Shown here piece after piece: positions 32,956-45,538 of a stretch of 64,000 nt of DNA. Each line of letters begins with the position of its first letter. Position 1 is the first letter of the stretch. Both the position numbers and the translations under genes were made by a program. The DNA comes from Lycium barbarum (Eukaryota > Streptophyta > Magnoliopsida > Solanales > Solanaceae): NCBI RefSeq assembly GCF_019175385.1, contig NC_083341.1, positions 66,125,800 to 66,189,799 on the forward strand. The letters are read 5' to 3'. The notes beneath the pieces are model-generated. The model was not told where the DNA came from and searched no databases. It saw only the letters and a program-made list of their open reading frames with translations.

Positions 32956-35276
32956 TGTCACGACCCGACTCGGGGCAGCGACGAGCACCCGGTGCTAACC
33001 CACCCGAGCACCCTCTTAGCTTACTTTTATACTTACATCTAGGTGATCCACATAATTATACATGCATTTCCATTCATTCGTCAACTAGTCCCATATGGAC
33101 AACCGCACATTTATATCATCATAGGCATTTATGCCACGTCAATATACATGGGCCAACGTGGCCGACAAAATGATAAACAAAACATAGGCCGACAAGGCCA
33201 AACACATCTACCCACACACACACATGTCTACGAGCCTCTAAGAGTATAACATATCACATTAGCGGGACAGGACCCCGCTATGCCCATAATTATATACACA
33301 AAAGAATGAGTACCCAAAAGATATGGCTCCGAAGGAAATGGAGCTCTCTATGAAATCTCCGAATAGGCAGCTAAGGATCAAATCTGTCTCCCTGCGCACC
33401 TGCGGGCATGACGCAGCGTCCACAAACAAAAGGACGTCAGTACGAAGAAAGTACTGAGTATGTAAAGCATGATCAACATCAATATAGAAGCATAATAGAT
33501 ATCATATGAAGATAGCATAGGAGGGGAGACAGTAATAACATCATCATGTCGCTTACGTGCATACACCGTCGTTTGTATCCCATAATAATACTCGTACCAT
33601 ACTTGTGCTCATATTCGTATACATGTCCTTATTCGTATTCCTATACATAGTCTTTTCACATTCATATTCATATTATATACATAGTCATTTCATATACATA
33701 GCATTTACATAGCATACCTGACCTCATGGGATCGGTGTCTTATACATACTTGGCCAACCAAGGCTCAAGGTCATACATACCTGGACCTACCAAGGCATCA
33801 GGGTTATCCGTACCCTCTGCAGAGGTATGCGCGCGTTTCGTAATCGTATACATACTTTATACATAATCATATACATATCTATATATATATCCTACCCGGC
33901 GTTATAAGCTCGGGGTATCATTATAGCCCTTCATAGGCACATATACATACATCATAGCTCGCAAGCATCTTTAATCTCATTTTACTCTCATCATCATTTC
34001 TATCCTCATCACTATCGTTACATCTACATTATGGACTTACTCGTCAAGCGAGGAACATAGTAAAATCATAGTACATATCAAGGGTCGTGAACTTATGAGC
34101 TCGGAATGCCAACCATGTGGAGACAACATACTCATATAGAGGAATTTAGGAATTTGGCCAAGAACCATGCCTTATGAAAGAAAGGTTAGCCTTACATACC
34201 TTTCCGTCGAACTATTCTACACTTGCACGCTCCCTTCCAATGCTAGCGTTTATACCTTCATTAATGTCATAACAATGGCCATTAGTCATTCACATTAACC
34301 ACATTATCTAGATTCCTCAATTTGCCTCTAATTCACCCACATTCATGATTATAACACCCATCTTCGTCCATTCGTCTAAAGTGTTTAGTTCATGATCTTA
34401 ATACCATTTATAACACATTCATATCACAACACAACAACATTCATAACTCAATTCAAACTATTTCTCAAAATGTCACTATTCATCATTCATGACCTAGTTG
34501 ACCACATTTTCTACAATCCATGTATTTTAATTCTCCAATACCTCAAACATCTTGTAAAAATCATGAATCTTACCTTAGAAGTTGTAGGAACAAGCTTTGG
34601 TTGATAATACTCTTCTTTGAGCAAAACCCTAGTTTTTCTCCATTTGGATTTCTTGACTTGGATGATCCTTGATGATTCCCTTATCCTTGATTTACTTGTC
34701 TTAGTGTTATGGATGACTTATAATCCTTGAAAACTCATAAAATAAATGTAGAGGGAAGTTCTAGAGAGAAGTGGTGTAATGCTGTAAATGAAATAAGACA
34801 AGTCTTGATCCTCATATTTAATGAATTGAAAAATCTGTGTTGGGTGAACAGTGGTCGTCCATGGAGGTTTACGGTCCGTATTTCAGTTTACGGACCGTCC
34901 CTCGTGGTTGTTTTTAAGCTTAGGCAGAAGCAGAAACTTTGGCCTGCATGCATGGTGATTTACGACCATGGTTTACGGGCCGTAAATCACTTTACGGTCC
35001 GTCCACCAGGTCGTATTTTAGCCATTCCCTCAGCTGGCAGAAAGTTGAAGTTGGACATGCCAGTTTACGACGTCAAGTTTACGGACCGTATTTTGCACTA
35101 TACGACCACTCGGCAGTTTTGCCAACTTTCAATTTTTCTCATTTCTCGACTTTTCATTCTAATCATCCACATCCCTTTACATACATTTCCCATGAAACAT
35201 TATACACTCGCACTCCTCGCACACATCATTAGTTCATTTACTTGCGTACCAACGGGAAGTTTTCCGAGATGTAACA
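32956..35276 (-). repeat. LTR family B, minus strand (2321 bp)
   Basis: Plus-strand ends TGTCACGACCC and GAGATGTAACA. In element sense it starts TGTTACATCTCGG. To its right lie a polypurine tract and the hairpin ACATTCGAGGACAAATGT, so it is a 3' LTR. It contains a cluster of TTTACGGTCCGTAAA-type palindromes (34868-35091) and the CAGTAC/GTACTG hairpin at 33436-33460. The hAT gene ends at its left boundary. Confidence 0.82.
34868..35091. repeat. TTTACGG-N-CCGTAAA palindrome cluster (family B)
   Basis: Five copies: TTTACGGTCCGTATT near 34868, TTTACGGACCGTCC near 34887, TTTACGGGCCGTAAA near 34972, TTTACGGTCCGTCC near 34991, and TTTACGGACCGTATT near 35078, plus GTTTACGACGTCAAG. They lie about 190-410 bp inside the LTR from its 5' end, the same relative place as the CCGC palindromes in family A. 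Confidence 0.85.
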
Positions 35277-35313
35277 TTCTACCCCCCTTAGGAACATTTG
35301 TCCTCGAATGTTA
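35277..35313 (-). other. Polypurine tract and hairpin of a family B element
   Basis: The minus strand reads TAAGGGGGGTAGAA directly before the LTR, preceded by ACATTCGAGGACAAATGT, a short stem-loop. Only this stub of the interior survives. The sequence then changes to an unrelated LTR fragment. Confidence 0.8.
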
Positions 35314-35319
35314 AAGGCT

Positions 35320-35722
35320 ATTCCTGAATATTTGACTATTTGAGTACGGCGGGGCCCTGTCCTGCCTTATGATTCTGTTGGTCTGTTTAGAGGTCTGTGG
35401 ACATGTCTGTGGGTTAGGGTCTTTCTGTATGGAATTGTGTATATGTCGTGTTTGGGCGATCCCATACGCCGAGGCGGCCGGTCCGCATATGTTTATACGT
35501 TGCTTTGTTAGCCCTGTGTGGCCTTTGTTGGTGTTTGCTGTGTACAGGGTTATTCTGGATAGTCCGAAAAACAAAGGAGACTCTGCCGAAATTTTCTGAG
35601 GATTATCTAAATCTGTAAATACAGCCTTGTCGGCTTCTGCTATATACTTGAATGTATTTGATAGATGGGTTTGGGTGTCCAGGTAGGGTGCCAGTCGCGG
35701 CCCACGGGGTTGGGTCGTGACA
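35320..35722 (+). repeat. 3' fragment of a Tekay-type LTR
   Basis: Matches the last 380 bp of the LTR at 54335-57427 (GGCGGGGCCCTGTCC, GGCGGCCGGTCCGCATAT, CAAAGGAGACTCTGCCGAAA, GGGTTGGGTCGTGACA). It is truncated on the left and lies head-on against the minus-strand LTR of family B. Confidence 0.8.
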
Positions 35723-36070
35723 GAAAATTACGGACCATAATTTGAATTACGTTTCGTAACTGAGTCCTTAATTTTCAATCACATGTCACAATGTACCTGA
35801 CTTATTTTTTTTATTTTTGTCTGTGACCATAATTTGAATTATGGGTCATAACTGAGTCCGTAATTTTCAATCACCGGCACAGTGTACCTGAGTGAATTGA
35901 AAATTATGGACCATAATTTGAATTACGGTTCGTAACTGAGTCCGTAATTTTCAATCACATGTCACAATGTACCTGAGTTATTTTTTTTCTTTCTGTTTGT
36001 GACCATAATTTGAATTATGGTTCATAACTGAGTCCGTAATTTTCAATCACTAGCACAATGAACCTGAGTG
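35723..36070. repeat. 175-bp direct repeat with ATTACGG palindromes
   Basis: Two copies starting at 35723 and 35898. Each has two half-units with CCATAATTTGAATTACGG and GAGTCCGTAATTTTCAATCA. The motif resembles the family B palindromes. Confidence 0.82.
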
Positions 36071-37130
36071 CAACTTTGCTTCGGGTTTTGATCAAGACAT
36101 CATACTCACCAATTTTCACATGGTTTCAATTTATATGGGGTCGATTTACTCAGACTTCACCCTTATTTGAGATTCTAAACTTATCAGTATTTTAACGAAC
36201 AATTTGGCGGGCATAACAATCTTCGAATCAAAATTTGAATTCGTCAATTGAAGTGCCCTCCAACCCATTGGGGTTTTGAATTTCTCAACCCCACGAGGTT
36301 ACAACAACCATAAAAACAAATCCCCATTGATAAACATCATTAACCATGAAATTTCTCACTCAAACCCTAGATTTACTGAACACCCACAATAATATTGCAA
36401 CCATACGAGCAAAGTAAGGATTAAAGTGACAACATACCTGTGCTTTGAAGAAATTTGAATAGATTCTTGGAGAAAATTTAATGAAAACCAACAAGCAACT
36501 TAAATTTTTGAGATTGGAGATAGATGTTAGTGTTTTATGGAAATTTCAAGTGGGAGTTTAGTGGGAAAGGGACATGGGATCATGGGTTGAAGGTTTTAAC
36601 AGGTGCAGTTGATGTTTGAAAAGGTGGCAATGAGGAACGTTGCGTATGTTTATTTATTTAAACCCTCTATTCGATCTGACATTTTTGTGCCCGTAATCTT
36701 TTTCAGCATTTAATTATGGACCATAATTTGAATTACGGTATGTATTTTATGCAAAACTTCTAAGCAGGTCACTGTGTTGTGTCATCAAAAATTATGTTCT
36801 AGGTTACGGACCGTAATTCCAATTACGGTATGTAATTCTTGGGCGTAATTTTTCGTGTTACAACACAGTGCTCACTGTTTTGAAGCATGGAAAACTATGT
36901 GTTATGTTACTGCCCGTAATTAAAATTACGGTCCGTAATCACTTGGCGTAATTTTTCATGTATTAAAACAGTGACTCTGATTATTTTTTCTTACCTGTTA
37001 TCGCCCATGTTTTCTGCATTCTCATCCTGCACCAAAGAAAACGTTACCCTTTCTTTTCTTTTCTTTTTTAACAACAGAAAAATAAACTTGGGTTGCCTCC
37101 CAAGAAGCGCTTGATTACACAGAAAAAAGC
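36071..37130. other. Unclassified repetitive DNA
   Basis: No gene. A single-copy-looking stretch (36071-36700) is followed by a second cluster of ATTACGGTCCGTAAT palindromes (36715-36950), so the palindromes bracket it. Near 37090 there is GGGTTGCCTCCCAAGAAGC, a word I associate with plant LTR elements; not verified. Confidence 0.5.
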
Positions 37131-37250
37131 TCATCACATGAAATTAATAATCATAAATGAGGTAAAAAAAACTCTCTTCTCTCTCCATGCAAACCCTAAA
37201 AGAAAAAAAAAAAAAAACCCTAAAAGAGAGTAAACCCTAATCTATTAACC

Positions 37251-38757
37251 ATGGCGGCCACCGGCCAGCCACCATTGGTGGTTGGTTCCCTACCTTTAAT
37301 TAATCAACATCCACCTTTACCTTCTAACCCTTCCACTAGCGGAACAATTACCATTGATGAATCTGTAGTGAAAACCCTAAGATATGCTGAAGTTCTAAAC
37401 CCTAATCATGCAACCATGCAGACGCCAATATGTGATGTTGAGCCAATTCAAATGAAGCCCGTGGAGATTGCTGATGGGATACATGTGATTAAATGGACGG
37501 AGGAAGAGGTTCTACGCATGAACAAAATTGAAAAGCTCTCGTATGGAGTGATAGGGAAATTTTCATATAATCTGCCTGATTTGGAGGACTTGAGAATCTA
37601 AATTCCTAAACAATGTGGCATCAAAGGAGATTATAGTATTGGTATTTTTAGGCATAGACATGTTCTTATGAGATTGGAGAACCTAGAAGACTTCATTACA
37701 ATGACTTCAAAGGCTGTGCATTATGTTAAGTATGAGGATGGCTATTCTTACCAAATGTGTGCGTTAATTTATGATCCTGTGTTCAAAATTGATGAGGAGA
37801 TGACTAAGGCCATAGCTTGGATCTCCTTTCCGTACTTGTTGTCTACTTATTATGTAAAGGAGGCTCTTTTCTCTTTAAATTCAGCAGTAGGTCAACCAAC
37901 GCAGTTGGACATGGCAATTATGAACAAAACTAGACCTAGTTGTGCTAGGGTTAAAGTTTTAGTTAATCTTGTTGCTAATCTACCAGAGTTTGTAAGGATT
38001 GAAATCAAGGATGAGAAAGCTGAGACTAGTGGATGTTAAGATACAATATGATGTATTGCCAAAGTATTGTAAGAAATGCAAGCTTCAGGGTCATACTGAG
38101 ATTAGTTGTAGGATTTTGCATCCAGAATTGAGGTTAGAGGCTGCTGAGACTTCTGCAAATGAGGTTGTGAATGATTCTAGTAAGAAGAAGGAGGAGGGGT
38201 GAAGAAGTTTGTTCCACAGGTGGTGAAACAACCTTCTACAGGTTGGAACTATAGGAAATACCCTACTAAATCTCTTGCTAGTGGATTGGTAGTGGGAAAT
38301 CCTGGAACTTTTAATGTGGTTGCAGATAGAAGAAATATGGATATGAGTAATAAATCTGTCAATAATGAGGTTCATGTGGAAAACAAATTTGTTGCACTTG
38401 AGGTTGAAGAGGTGGTTGATAATGGAAAGGATGAGCCCTTAATATTTGATGATGCTAGTCCTAGTGCAACTAAGAATGTAGTTGATATTGCTGAAAGGGC
38501 AATCAGGGATAATAAGGATTCTAAAGGTGTGATTGATAATATGATCATGGAAATAAATTCTACTGCTGTGCAGGAAAATTTTGTATATATGGAAACTTGT
38601 GAGGAGATGTCTAATGTGATATGTAATGAAGAGTCTTCTGCAAGCAAGTTGGAAATAGTAAAACCTACTACTACTGTTCCTGAACTTAATGCTGAGGACC
38701 ATATGGTGGACAATGTAGTGGATATTGTGGAAAATCTAGAGAAGGAGGATAAGTTGG
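37251..38757 (+). pseudogene. LINE (L1-type) ORF1, broken and truncated
   Basis: RNA-binding, gag-like first ORF of an L1-type non-LTR retrotransposon. The ATG at 37251 follows an A-rich leader with three separated AAACCCTAA words. A DUF4283-like domain spans about 37450-37990 (HVIKWTEEEVLRMNKIEKL, VGQPTQLDMAIMNKTRPSCAR). A zinc knuckle C-X2-C-X4-H-X4-C (YCKKCKLQGHTEISC) is at 38065-38109, then an acidic tail. Lesions: an in-frame TAA at 37599-37601, a frameshift near 38035, and a compensating shift near 38195. The frame ends in a TAA supplied by the LTR that starts at 38758. ORF2 (endonuclease and reverse transcriptase) is absent. Confidence 0.82.
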
Positions 38758-41700
38758 TGTAACAACCCGTTTCATTGTTACGGTGAAATTCTAAGGAAGG
38801 CGACAACTATGGGACCTAACGATGTCTCCACTTTCTCACATCTTGGAAACCTTTCAAGCCAAAACAAGATTGTCATGCGCATCGCGTAAGCAATAGAAGT
38901 GCGAGCAAAGGAATAGGGCCAGACCGCTATAGCGGTCTCGTGGACGCTACAGCAGTGCCGCTGTGGCGGTATACCAACCGCCGTAGCGGTAAACACCTGG
39001 GACTGCTTGACTGCCATAGAGGCATTTTGGCCGCCCTGGCGGTACCACAAACCTACCGCTGGGGTTGTTTCGCACAGTGAATTCCATATATTTAAGTGAC
39101 ATTTTGGGAATTGACTTCATTTCTCAAAACCCTAGAGAGTCCAACCGCCTTTGGAGTAATTTTGAAGCCAAAAATGGTACTTCCTTGGGAAGGGTTATTT
39201 CCCTAACCTCTTCCAATTATTCTTCCAACATTGATTCTCATTAAGGATCCTTGTCTAGAGTCACAAATGGGAATATCAAATCTCTTAAGTTCCAATATAA
39301 TAAACCCTTGTCCCTTTTGATATAAAGTCCTTGGAATATTTTCCCATGCACAACATCCTAACATGATTCCCAACCAAATCCTTCACCTACCCCATTAAAA
39401 CACCTTTGGGTCTCTATTTTAGATCTTGGAAATGGATTTCTTGAAATAAGCCTAAAGTGCCAAAATGACAAAATTAGTAACTTGAGTAAGATCATAAATG
39501 TTCTAAATGAAGGTTGATATATCAACTAGCATTGTGATAGTGAGTTTTTAGGTAGGATAAAATTCCATATCTACCTTAGAAATTTCAAAATCCTCGGGAA
39601 AGACCCTATTTATGAATTCTACTCTTGTGTCTCATGGGTGTCTCCGGGATTTTCATATGAAATATGCGGTGGTGATTAATTGAGGCATCATTAGATGTTC
39701 TTGGCACCCGCTTGGCCATGAAGTAGGTTATGGCTTCCCTTCGGTAGACTCCGGTTAGTTTCTGTATTGTTATATAGAAGAAACGGAGAATGCATGCATA
39801 GGATTTGGAGATATGGGATGGAATCTTAGGATGGTACTGTTATGCGTGACATGTTTTTTTTGGCTTGTGGACTGTAGACTCCTTAGGTATTGATGTGAAC
39901 TTGTCGATTATCGGTGGATTTATGTGACTTGGGAGTAGCAGACGAAATCTAGTTATGCTTATCGATGAGATTATTGTAGCGAATCTAAGTGCAAGTTGGA
40001 AATATAAAATGAATCACCATAGTGAATGATATCCAATTTAAATGGTAACGAGTGACTCGAATGTAGGGTGAGATTTTTATCCTAGGTAAATAGCCCTATT
40101 AGAAAAATGGTAATATCGTATGTTAAATAATTGACCTGATGTGTGTTGGGACTAGCCGCCCTATTAAATGTGTCGATTGTTTAATTGTGTTCGAGTATAG
40201 ATGGTAGATAGGAGATTGTCGCTTGTTGTCCTGACTCGAATAGGATTGACATAACCGTTGTCAGTATGTGTACTATGATACATTATTAATATATGTTAGC
40301 ATACCCACTGTTGGTAATATGATGTGGTATATTGTTGGCGTGCCCCATTGAGGTACTTGTGGTATTGAGCTTACTTGTTGATGATTGACATATGCATTGC
40401 ACGCATTCTCTCATAGTATCATGCCTGGCCGATATCTTGTGATTATCCGGTATCGTTGATTGAGTGAAATTGATATTTGATAAACCCTTTAACTGAGTGA
40501 TTGTGAAAAAGGCCGATTTCCAAAATCCATTCCGGAATCGTTGTTTATATGAAACTGATACTTGTTAAGCTCTTTTACTTGAGTTATTGTGAGGAGGCCG
40601 ATGTCCGAGGTTCAATTCCGGAATCGTTGACTTATGAAACTGATATTTGAAAACTATGTTGAGTGATTGTGAAGAGGCCGATGTCTGATGGTTATATTCG
40701 GGCATCGTTGTGTATGGAAGTTCCCGATGCTACCTCGGATTCGATTGTAGTGAATGGGCTCTTTGGGTCCCTCAGAGTGGTGCCGGTGAGACTCCCCCTG
40801 TGAGCAATTAGTCGGGGTCTCGTCTGTCTGTTTGGAAAAGATCTGGAATGGGTGGCACTCAGACTTCGGGAGTCTCACTGGGTTGTGCTGCCGAGACATC
40901 AATATTTCTGTCCGGAGTACATGTGTGCATCTCATTTGCATAGCATGGCATGGCATCACATTCATACCATTATTGCATTGCATTGCATTATCACTTAAGT
41001 GAGATGTCGTGATGACTGTATTGTGACCATTGTGTTATTAATTCTATTGTGTTGATTATTGTCTGTTTAGATTTAATTAGACTTATCGTATGGGATTTAT
41101 ATGCTATAAATAGGTGATGATGAACAATAGGACTCGACTGTTGTGACTTATTTGGATAACTTGTGCCTGTTAACCAAACCTAAAACTAGTAGTGTATTGT
41201 GCTAAGCGAGGTATGACATGAAGGTGTCGTAAAAATGAGTTCACTCCTAAATCACAGATGAGCGACCTGGGAATGGTAAAGATGTTGAGAATCTATATAT
41301 GTGTTTAGCCGACTTATAACTTATGATAGATTAGTTGTGACTTAAGTTAGATTGAAGTTGTGCTCTAATATTGCGGGATATGTGACTTGGTTTAGTGATT
41401 ATCACCATTATTCGTGAATTCTTTACCAATATGTGTTACTAACCATTGTCGGGCTATGATACTTACTCAGTACGTGTGGTTGTACTGATATTGCACCTGC
41501 TACACTCTTTTTGGGGTGTAGATTATTTCAGGTGATTGATCGAAATTATGCGGTGCTTGTCTGGAAGGCCTCTTCCCATTTCATTCAGAGATTGGAGGTT
41601 GAGTCTTATTATATGTTATCACTGTGAAATTTACTTAGTCGCTCCTGTATTAGTCTAGACCAGATCATGGGAATTTTTATCGAGTCTATAAAAACGTATT

Positions 41701-41828
41701 GCCAAATTATGTAACATTCGAGTTTGTATTTATAATATGAAATTCCGCTGTTTTCCTAATTCCCAAGAGCTTTGAAAGAAAATTTATGTGATTGAAGCAT
41801 TGTATAAACGAGAGGGTTTGACTACCAA
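38758..41828 (+). repeat. 5' LTR of family A, left part
   Basis: Starts TGTAACAACCCG right after the LINE fragment. Palindrome cluster at 38931-39062 and CAGTAC/GTACTG hairpin at 41461-41490. Shared segments with the minus copy at 27560-30205 include the GGTCCC...GGTGCC region near 40760. It continues at 44730-44774 after the insertion. Without the insert the LTR is about 3.1 kb. Confidence 0.85.
38931..39062. repeat. CCGC-N4-GCGG palindrome cluster 3
   Basis: CCGCTATAGCGG, CCGCTGTGGCGG, CCGCCGTAGCGG and CCGCCCTGGCGG within 130 bp, plus decayed copies. Confidence 0.88.
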
Positions 41829-44729
41829 TGTCACGACCCAACCCCGTAGGCCGCGACTCGTGCCCGAACAGGACTCCTTACGTACCCGATAATCCCAAAC
41901 CAACTTGTGAACTAAATACACATATATAAAAGCCAAACGGAATCGCAAACTATCGTACATAAGCAGATGTAGCGCACGAAAGCCGATAAGGCCGTCACAA
42001 AATACATATTCCCAGAACATATATACACAACCCACATATGTGTCCACAGACCTCTACGAACAATAATAACAGAAACATAAGACGGGACAGGGCCCCGTCA
42101 TACCCCTGAATAAGCATATACATATGTGATAGAAAAGTCTATACCAAAATGTGGCTCCGGACAAAGGAGCACCCCAAAACAGCAGAGCAGATATCCTAAG
42201 CGGGCGGATCTCGGAAGCGGGTATCTGTACCTGCGCGGCATGAAACGCAGCCCCCCGAAGAAAGGGGGTCAGTACGGAATATATACTGAGTATGTAAAGC
42301 ATGGAGTACAGTAAACAAGATCATAACCGGCATAGAAAGTACAGAAAATGAGTGCAAAGTCCAAAATATCAAAATACACACTTACAAAAAATAAATAATG
42401 CATGCAGAAACATATGCCAAATCCGGCCCCAATACGGGACTCGGTGAACAGAACGTGGCGCCACCCCGCAACTGGCGCCATAACACATCATACTTCGGAG
42501 TAGGGAATAGCTCCGTAACATATCATAACATATCAGATGGCCATATCATATCATATCATATTACCAAAATCAGAACATAGATGTACATGACACATCATAC
42601 TCCGGACCCATGTACATGTCATACCTGCCCCTTACATCGAGGCACGGCGAACAATGCAGTAGAATACGCTTGATAACAAATCCTGGCCCGGGCTCAGTGG
42701 GGGAAACATTGAGGCATCCACGAACGGAGTAGTGAGAAACTAAATGCAATAAAAATATCATATATTCCCAGAGACTCAATGAGGCATATCGAATGACAAA
42801 TCGAAATGATGAAATCAGACAGAATCATAGTAAGCATATTTCGGATGTCATAACGGGTTGCGGAGGCATAATCTTTCTGAGATCGTTTCCAAGTTCCAAA
42901 ACAGTTTATAGGAATTAATAGGATATTTAAAACCATTTTTTATTTAATAGCTAGAGGAGTAGTTAAAACATTTCATTTTATATTACTTGAAAATAAGACA
43001 ATAGTACCATAAAGGACAAAGCGGGAATAGTGGGGCCCGCCTCTGGTCAACCGAGGTGGCGGACACAAATTATGTATAATAAACTTTATGGAGTCGCTTA
43101 TGAGGGTTTTAAGGTAATCGGACTTTATTTACACAAGTTCTAGGTATTTAGACAACTTTCCTAACCATTTACAACAGAATTAGTTCAATCCCACTAAATG
43201 GAAAAAGGGCAAATTTAGACGCGGATTCCGGAGAGTAGAGTAGTCCCCGAGGTCCATATTCAAACCTAATACATCTAGGACATGCCAAGAGAAGAAAAGG
43301 TGGAGCTTTACATACCTTTCTTGCCTTTTGCGCTCGCCAAACCTCAAATCCCGTTTCGTCCAAAACCTACAAATGGTCACATTTACCAAATGTTACTATA
43401 AGACTTTTGGCATCCCATCTTGAATTAGTACTTGTCTACCGAAATTTCGGCAGCACCTCCCCTATAAATACGACACCCCGAGAATTCAACTCGGCCAAAA
43501 CAATCAACAACAACCCAATAACAACATCAACAACAACAACAATCATTATATAACACAATATAGCATAACTAGTCCTCTTTCCAACATAGTGTCATAACCT
43601 TCATTCCGACTTCCCATTTCCAAACCAAACTTAATGTTTTCATATTCATGACTAATCAAGATCATTACAATATAATTCGGAAGCATTTCATATCCCTTCT
43701 ACAAAATATTCACGAAATATACAAAATATACCAACTTTCCACCGAAGCCATAATTCATTCAAAACTTCTAATCTTCTACATTCCATTTCTATGCCAACTT
43801 AGACCATTTTGCCTACATTTGCATTGCAAGGATCTTAACAACACAACTAGCATATTAAACAACATTAATTCATTTCCATTTCAATTTCCATATCTACACG
43901 GCTAACACCTACATTTCCAACTTCAACCAAATTCATTCAACTTTCACTTCCAATATAAATTCCATCATAACCACAACTAGAATACAACATAAAATTCAAC
44001 TCATCACACTTATACATTAACACACACACACGGCCACACATACATATGCACACCCACTTTGCAAACTTCCATATTTCCATAGTTTCTACTCATTTCCATA
44101 TACTACAACACAAACAAACCTTCATAACATATAAAAGAGGATGAAATCTTACCTTTTTCTCTTAACTTCCCACTTAACTAGAATCTTGAACTTGCCACAA
44201 AGGATGGTTTTCTTGCTCCAACGATTACACCACGTTAACGGGGACCCTTGAATTAGTGGGAATACTATGAGAAACAAATTTTTGGGGCAAGATTTTTGGT
44301 CTTGTTTTTCTCTCCCTCTTGGCCGAAACCCTCTCTATCTCTTTGCTCTTGTTTCTTTCTTTTCTCCTTAGGTTATTTCTTGAAGCTTCTAAATGAGTAT
44401 GACTCATATATACCCCTTTAAATAATTATCACATGGAAATTAATTAAAATCAAATGGGCTTGGCCATGTTGGCCGGCCACCCCATCTCTTTTGGGCCTCA
44501 ATTTCTCTTATTTATTTGAGCCCAATAATTCATGGACCTTATTTGCAATTCCTGAAACTAATTTCCAAAATTTTAGTTTTGCCGTTGGCCTTCCTCCGTA
44601 TTTCCACACCAATATTTCTCATGAAGAACACACATATATAAATTCAGATCAACACATGACCTTGTTTCTTACAAATCATAATTATTTCGAATTTTCCGAA
44701 TATGCGAAAGTACGGGGCGTAACAACCAA
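41824..44729 (-). mobile_element. Solo LTR nested in family A 5' LTR, TSD ACCAA
   Basis: ACCAA at 41824-41828 and 44725-44729 flanks a 2896-bp LTR (41829-44724, TGTCACGACCC to GGCGTAACA on the plus strand). No interior is present, so this is a solo LTR left by recombination between two LTRs. It is related to the Tekay-type LTR at 54335 (shared GTGACCATTTG, the region around GGGCCCTGTCCCG, and the CAGTAC hairpin at 42269-42292). Removing it rejoins the family A LTR cleanly. Confidence 0.9.
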
Positions 44730-44776
44730 GGTGGGAAGGTAGGTGTCCGAACAAGCCCAAAATGGGTCGTGACTAG

Positions 44777-44788
44777 TTGGTATCAGAG
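44777..44788 (+). other. Primer-binding site, family A (plus copy)
   Basis: TTGGTATCAGAG two bases after the LTR end, matching the initiator tRNA-Met type site and the minus copy at 27544-27557. Confidence 0.88.
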
Positions 44789-45078
44789 TCTAGGTTACTG
44801 GTCTACTAGGTACAAGAGCAATACCTAGTAGAGTCTCGTGGAATGGTCCGTAAACGTCCGTACCTGTCCATGGGAGGCTATAGGGCATCTAGGAAAACTT
44901 CCCTTCTTTCTTTCAAATTGTGCTACTTCGATCGAATTGGTATCTCGGTGAACTCAATTGGTAACTAGATGATTCCAACTGGTATCTACGCGCAAAGAGT
45001 AAGTCATAATTCAGATATTAGATATAGGTGCGTCGTAAGAGGTGAGTTAGATTCCGGATGCCAGAGGAATTTGGCATA

Positions 45079-45205
45079 CCGCTGTTGATATACCGCCCTA
45101 GCAGCCAGACCACCGCTGCAGCGGCGGCGCCACAACCGCTGAAGCGGTGATCCACCTTCCCAAAGGGACCTCTCCTGCGGCCCCCTTGCCTCCAAGGCGG
45201 TAGCG
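45079..45205. repeat. CCGC-N4-GCGG palindrome cluster 4
   Basis: CCGCTGCAGCGG and CCGCTGAAGCGG with decayed neighbours (ACCGCTGTTGATATACCGCC, ACCGCCTTGGAGG on the other strand), about 300 bp after the primer site. It is the counterpart of cluster 1 in the minus copy. Confidence 0.85.
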
Positions 45206-45538
45206 GAACTGCTGGAATCAGAGGCCTGCACTTACCTATTCTCAGTCTATTTCCCTGTTAACCCTCAGCAGATCAGACAAAAACAGTAGTACGACCAAAC
45301 AACAAGTTGTATAAAATAAATAAGCATACAAGGTCAAGAAACAACCAAGTCACTACCATAAAACCAGCTACCATTACTAAAAGCAAGAAAACTAAATAGT
45401 CCAACTTCCAAATAAGTATCCAGGCAATGGCCATAAACCAAAACAAAATTATCCGAAAATAAAAGTGCAAACCAACAAAAGATTGTCAAGAAATAAAGGC
45501 CCTACAGGGGCAACCAAGCATAAAATAGAGGGAAATCT

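Noticed and set aside
34727..35314. 195-codon ORF in LTR family B
   Set aside because: It lies in the LTR and crosses the palindrome cluster and LTR boundary. No domain, and it is on the strand opposite to the element.
37180..37235. Telomere-type AAACCCTAA repeats
   Set aside because: Only three words separated by A-rich sequence in a LINE leader; not a telomeric array.
42054..42936. Several 60-90-codon ORFs in the solo LTR
   Set aside because: Unrelated short frames on both strands of an LTR with no conserved motif.
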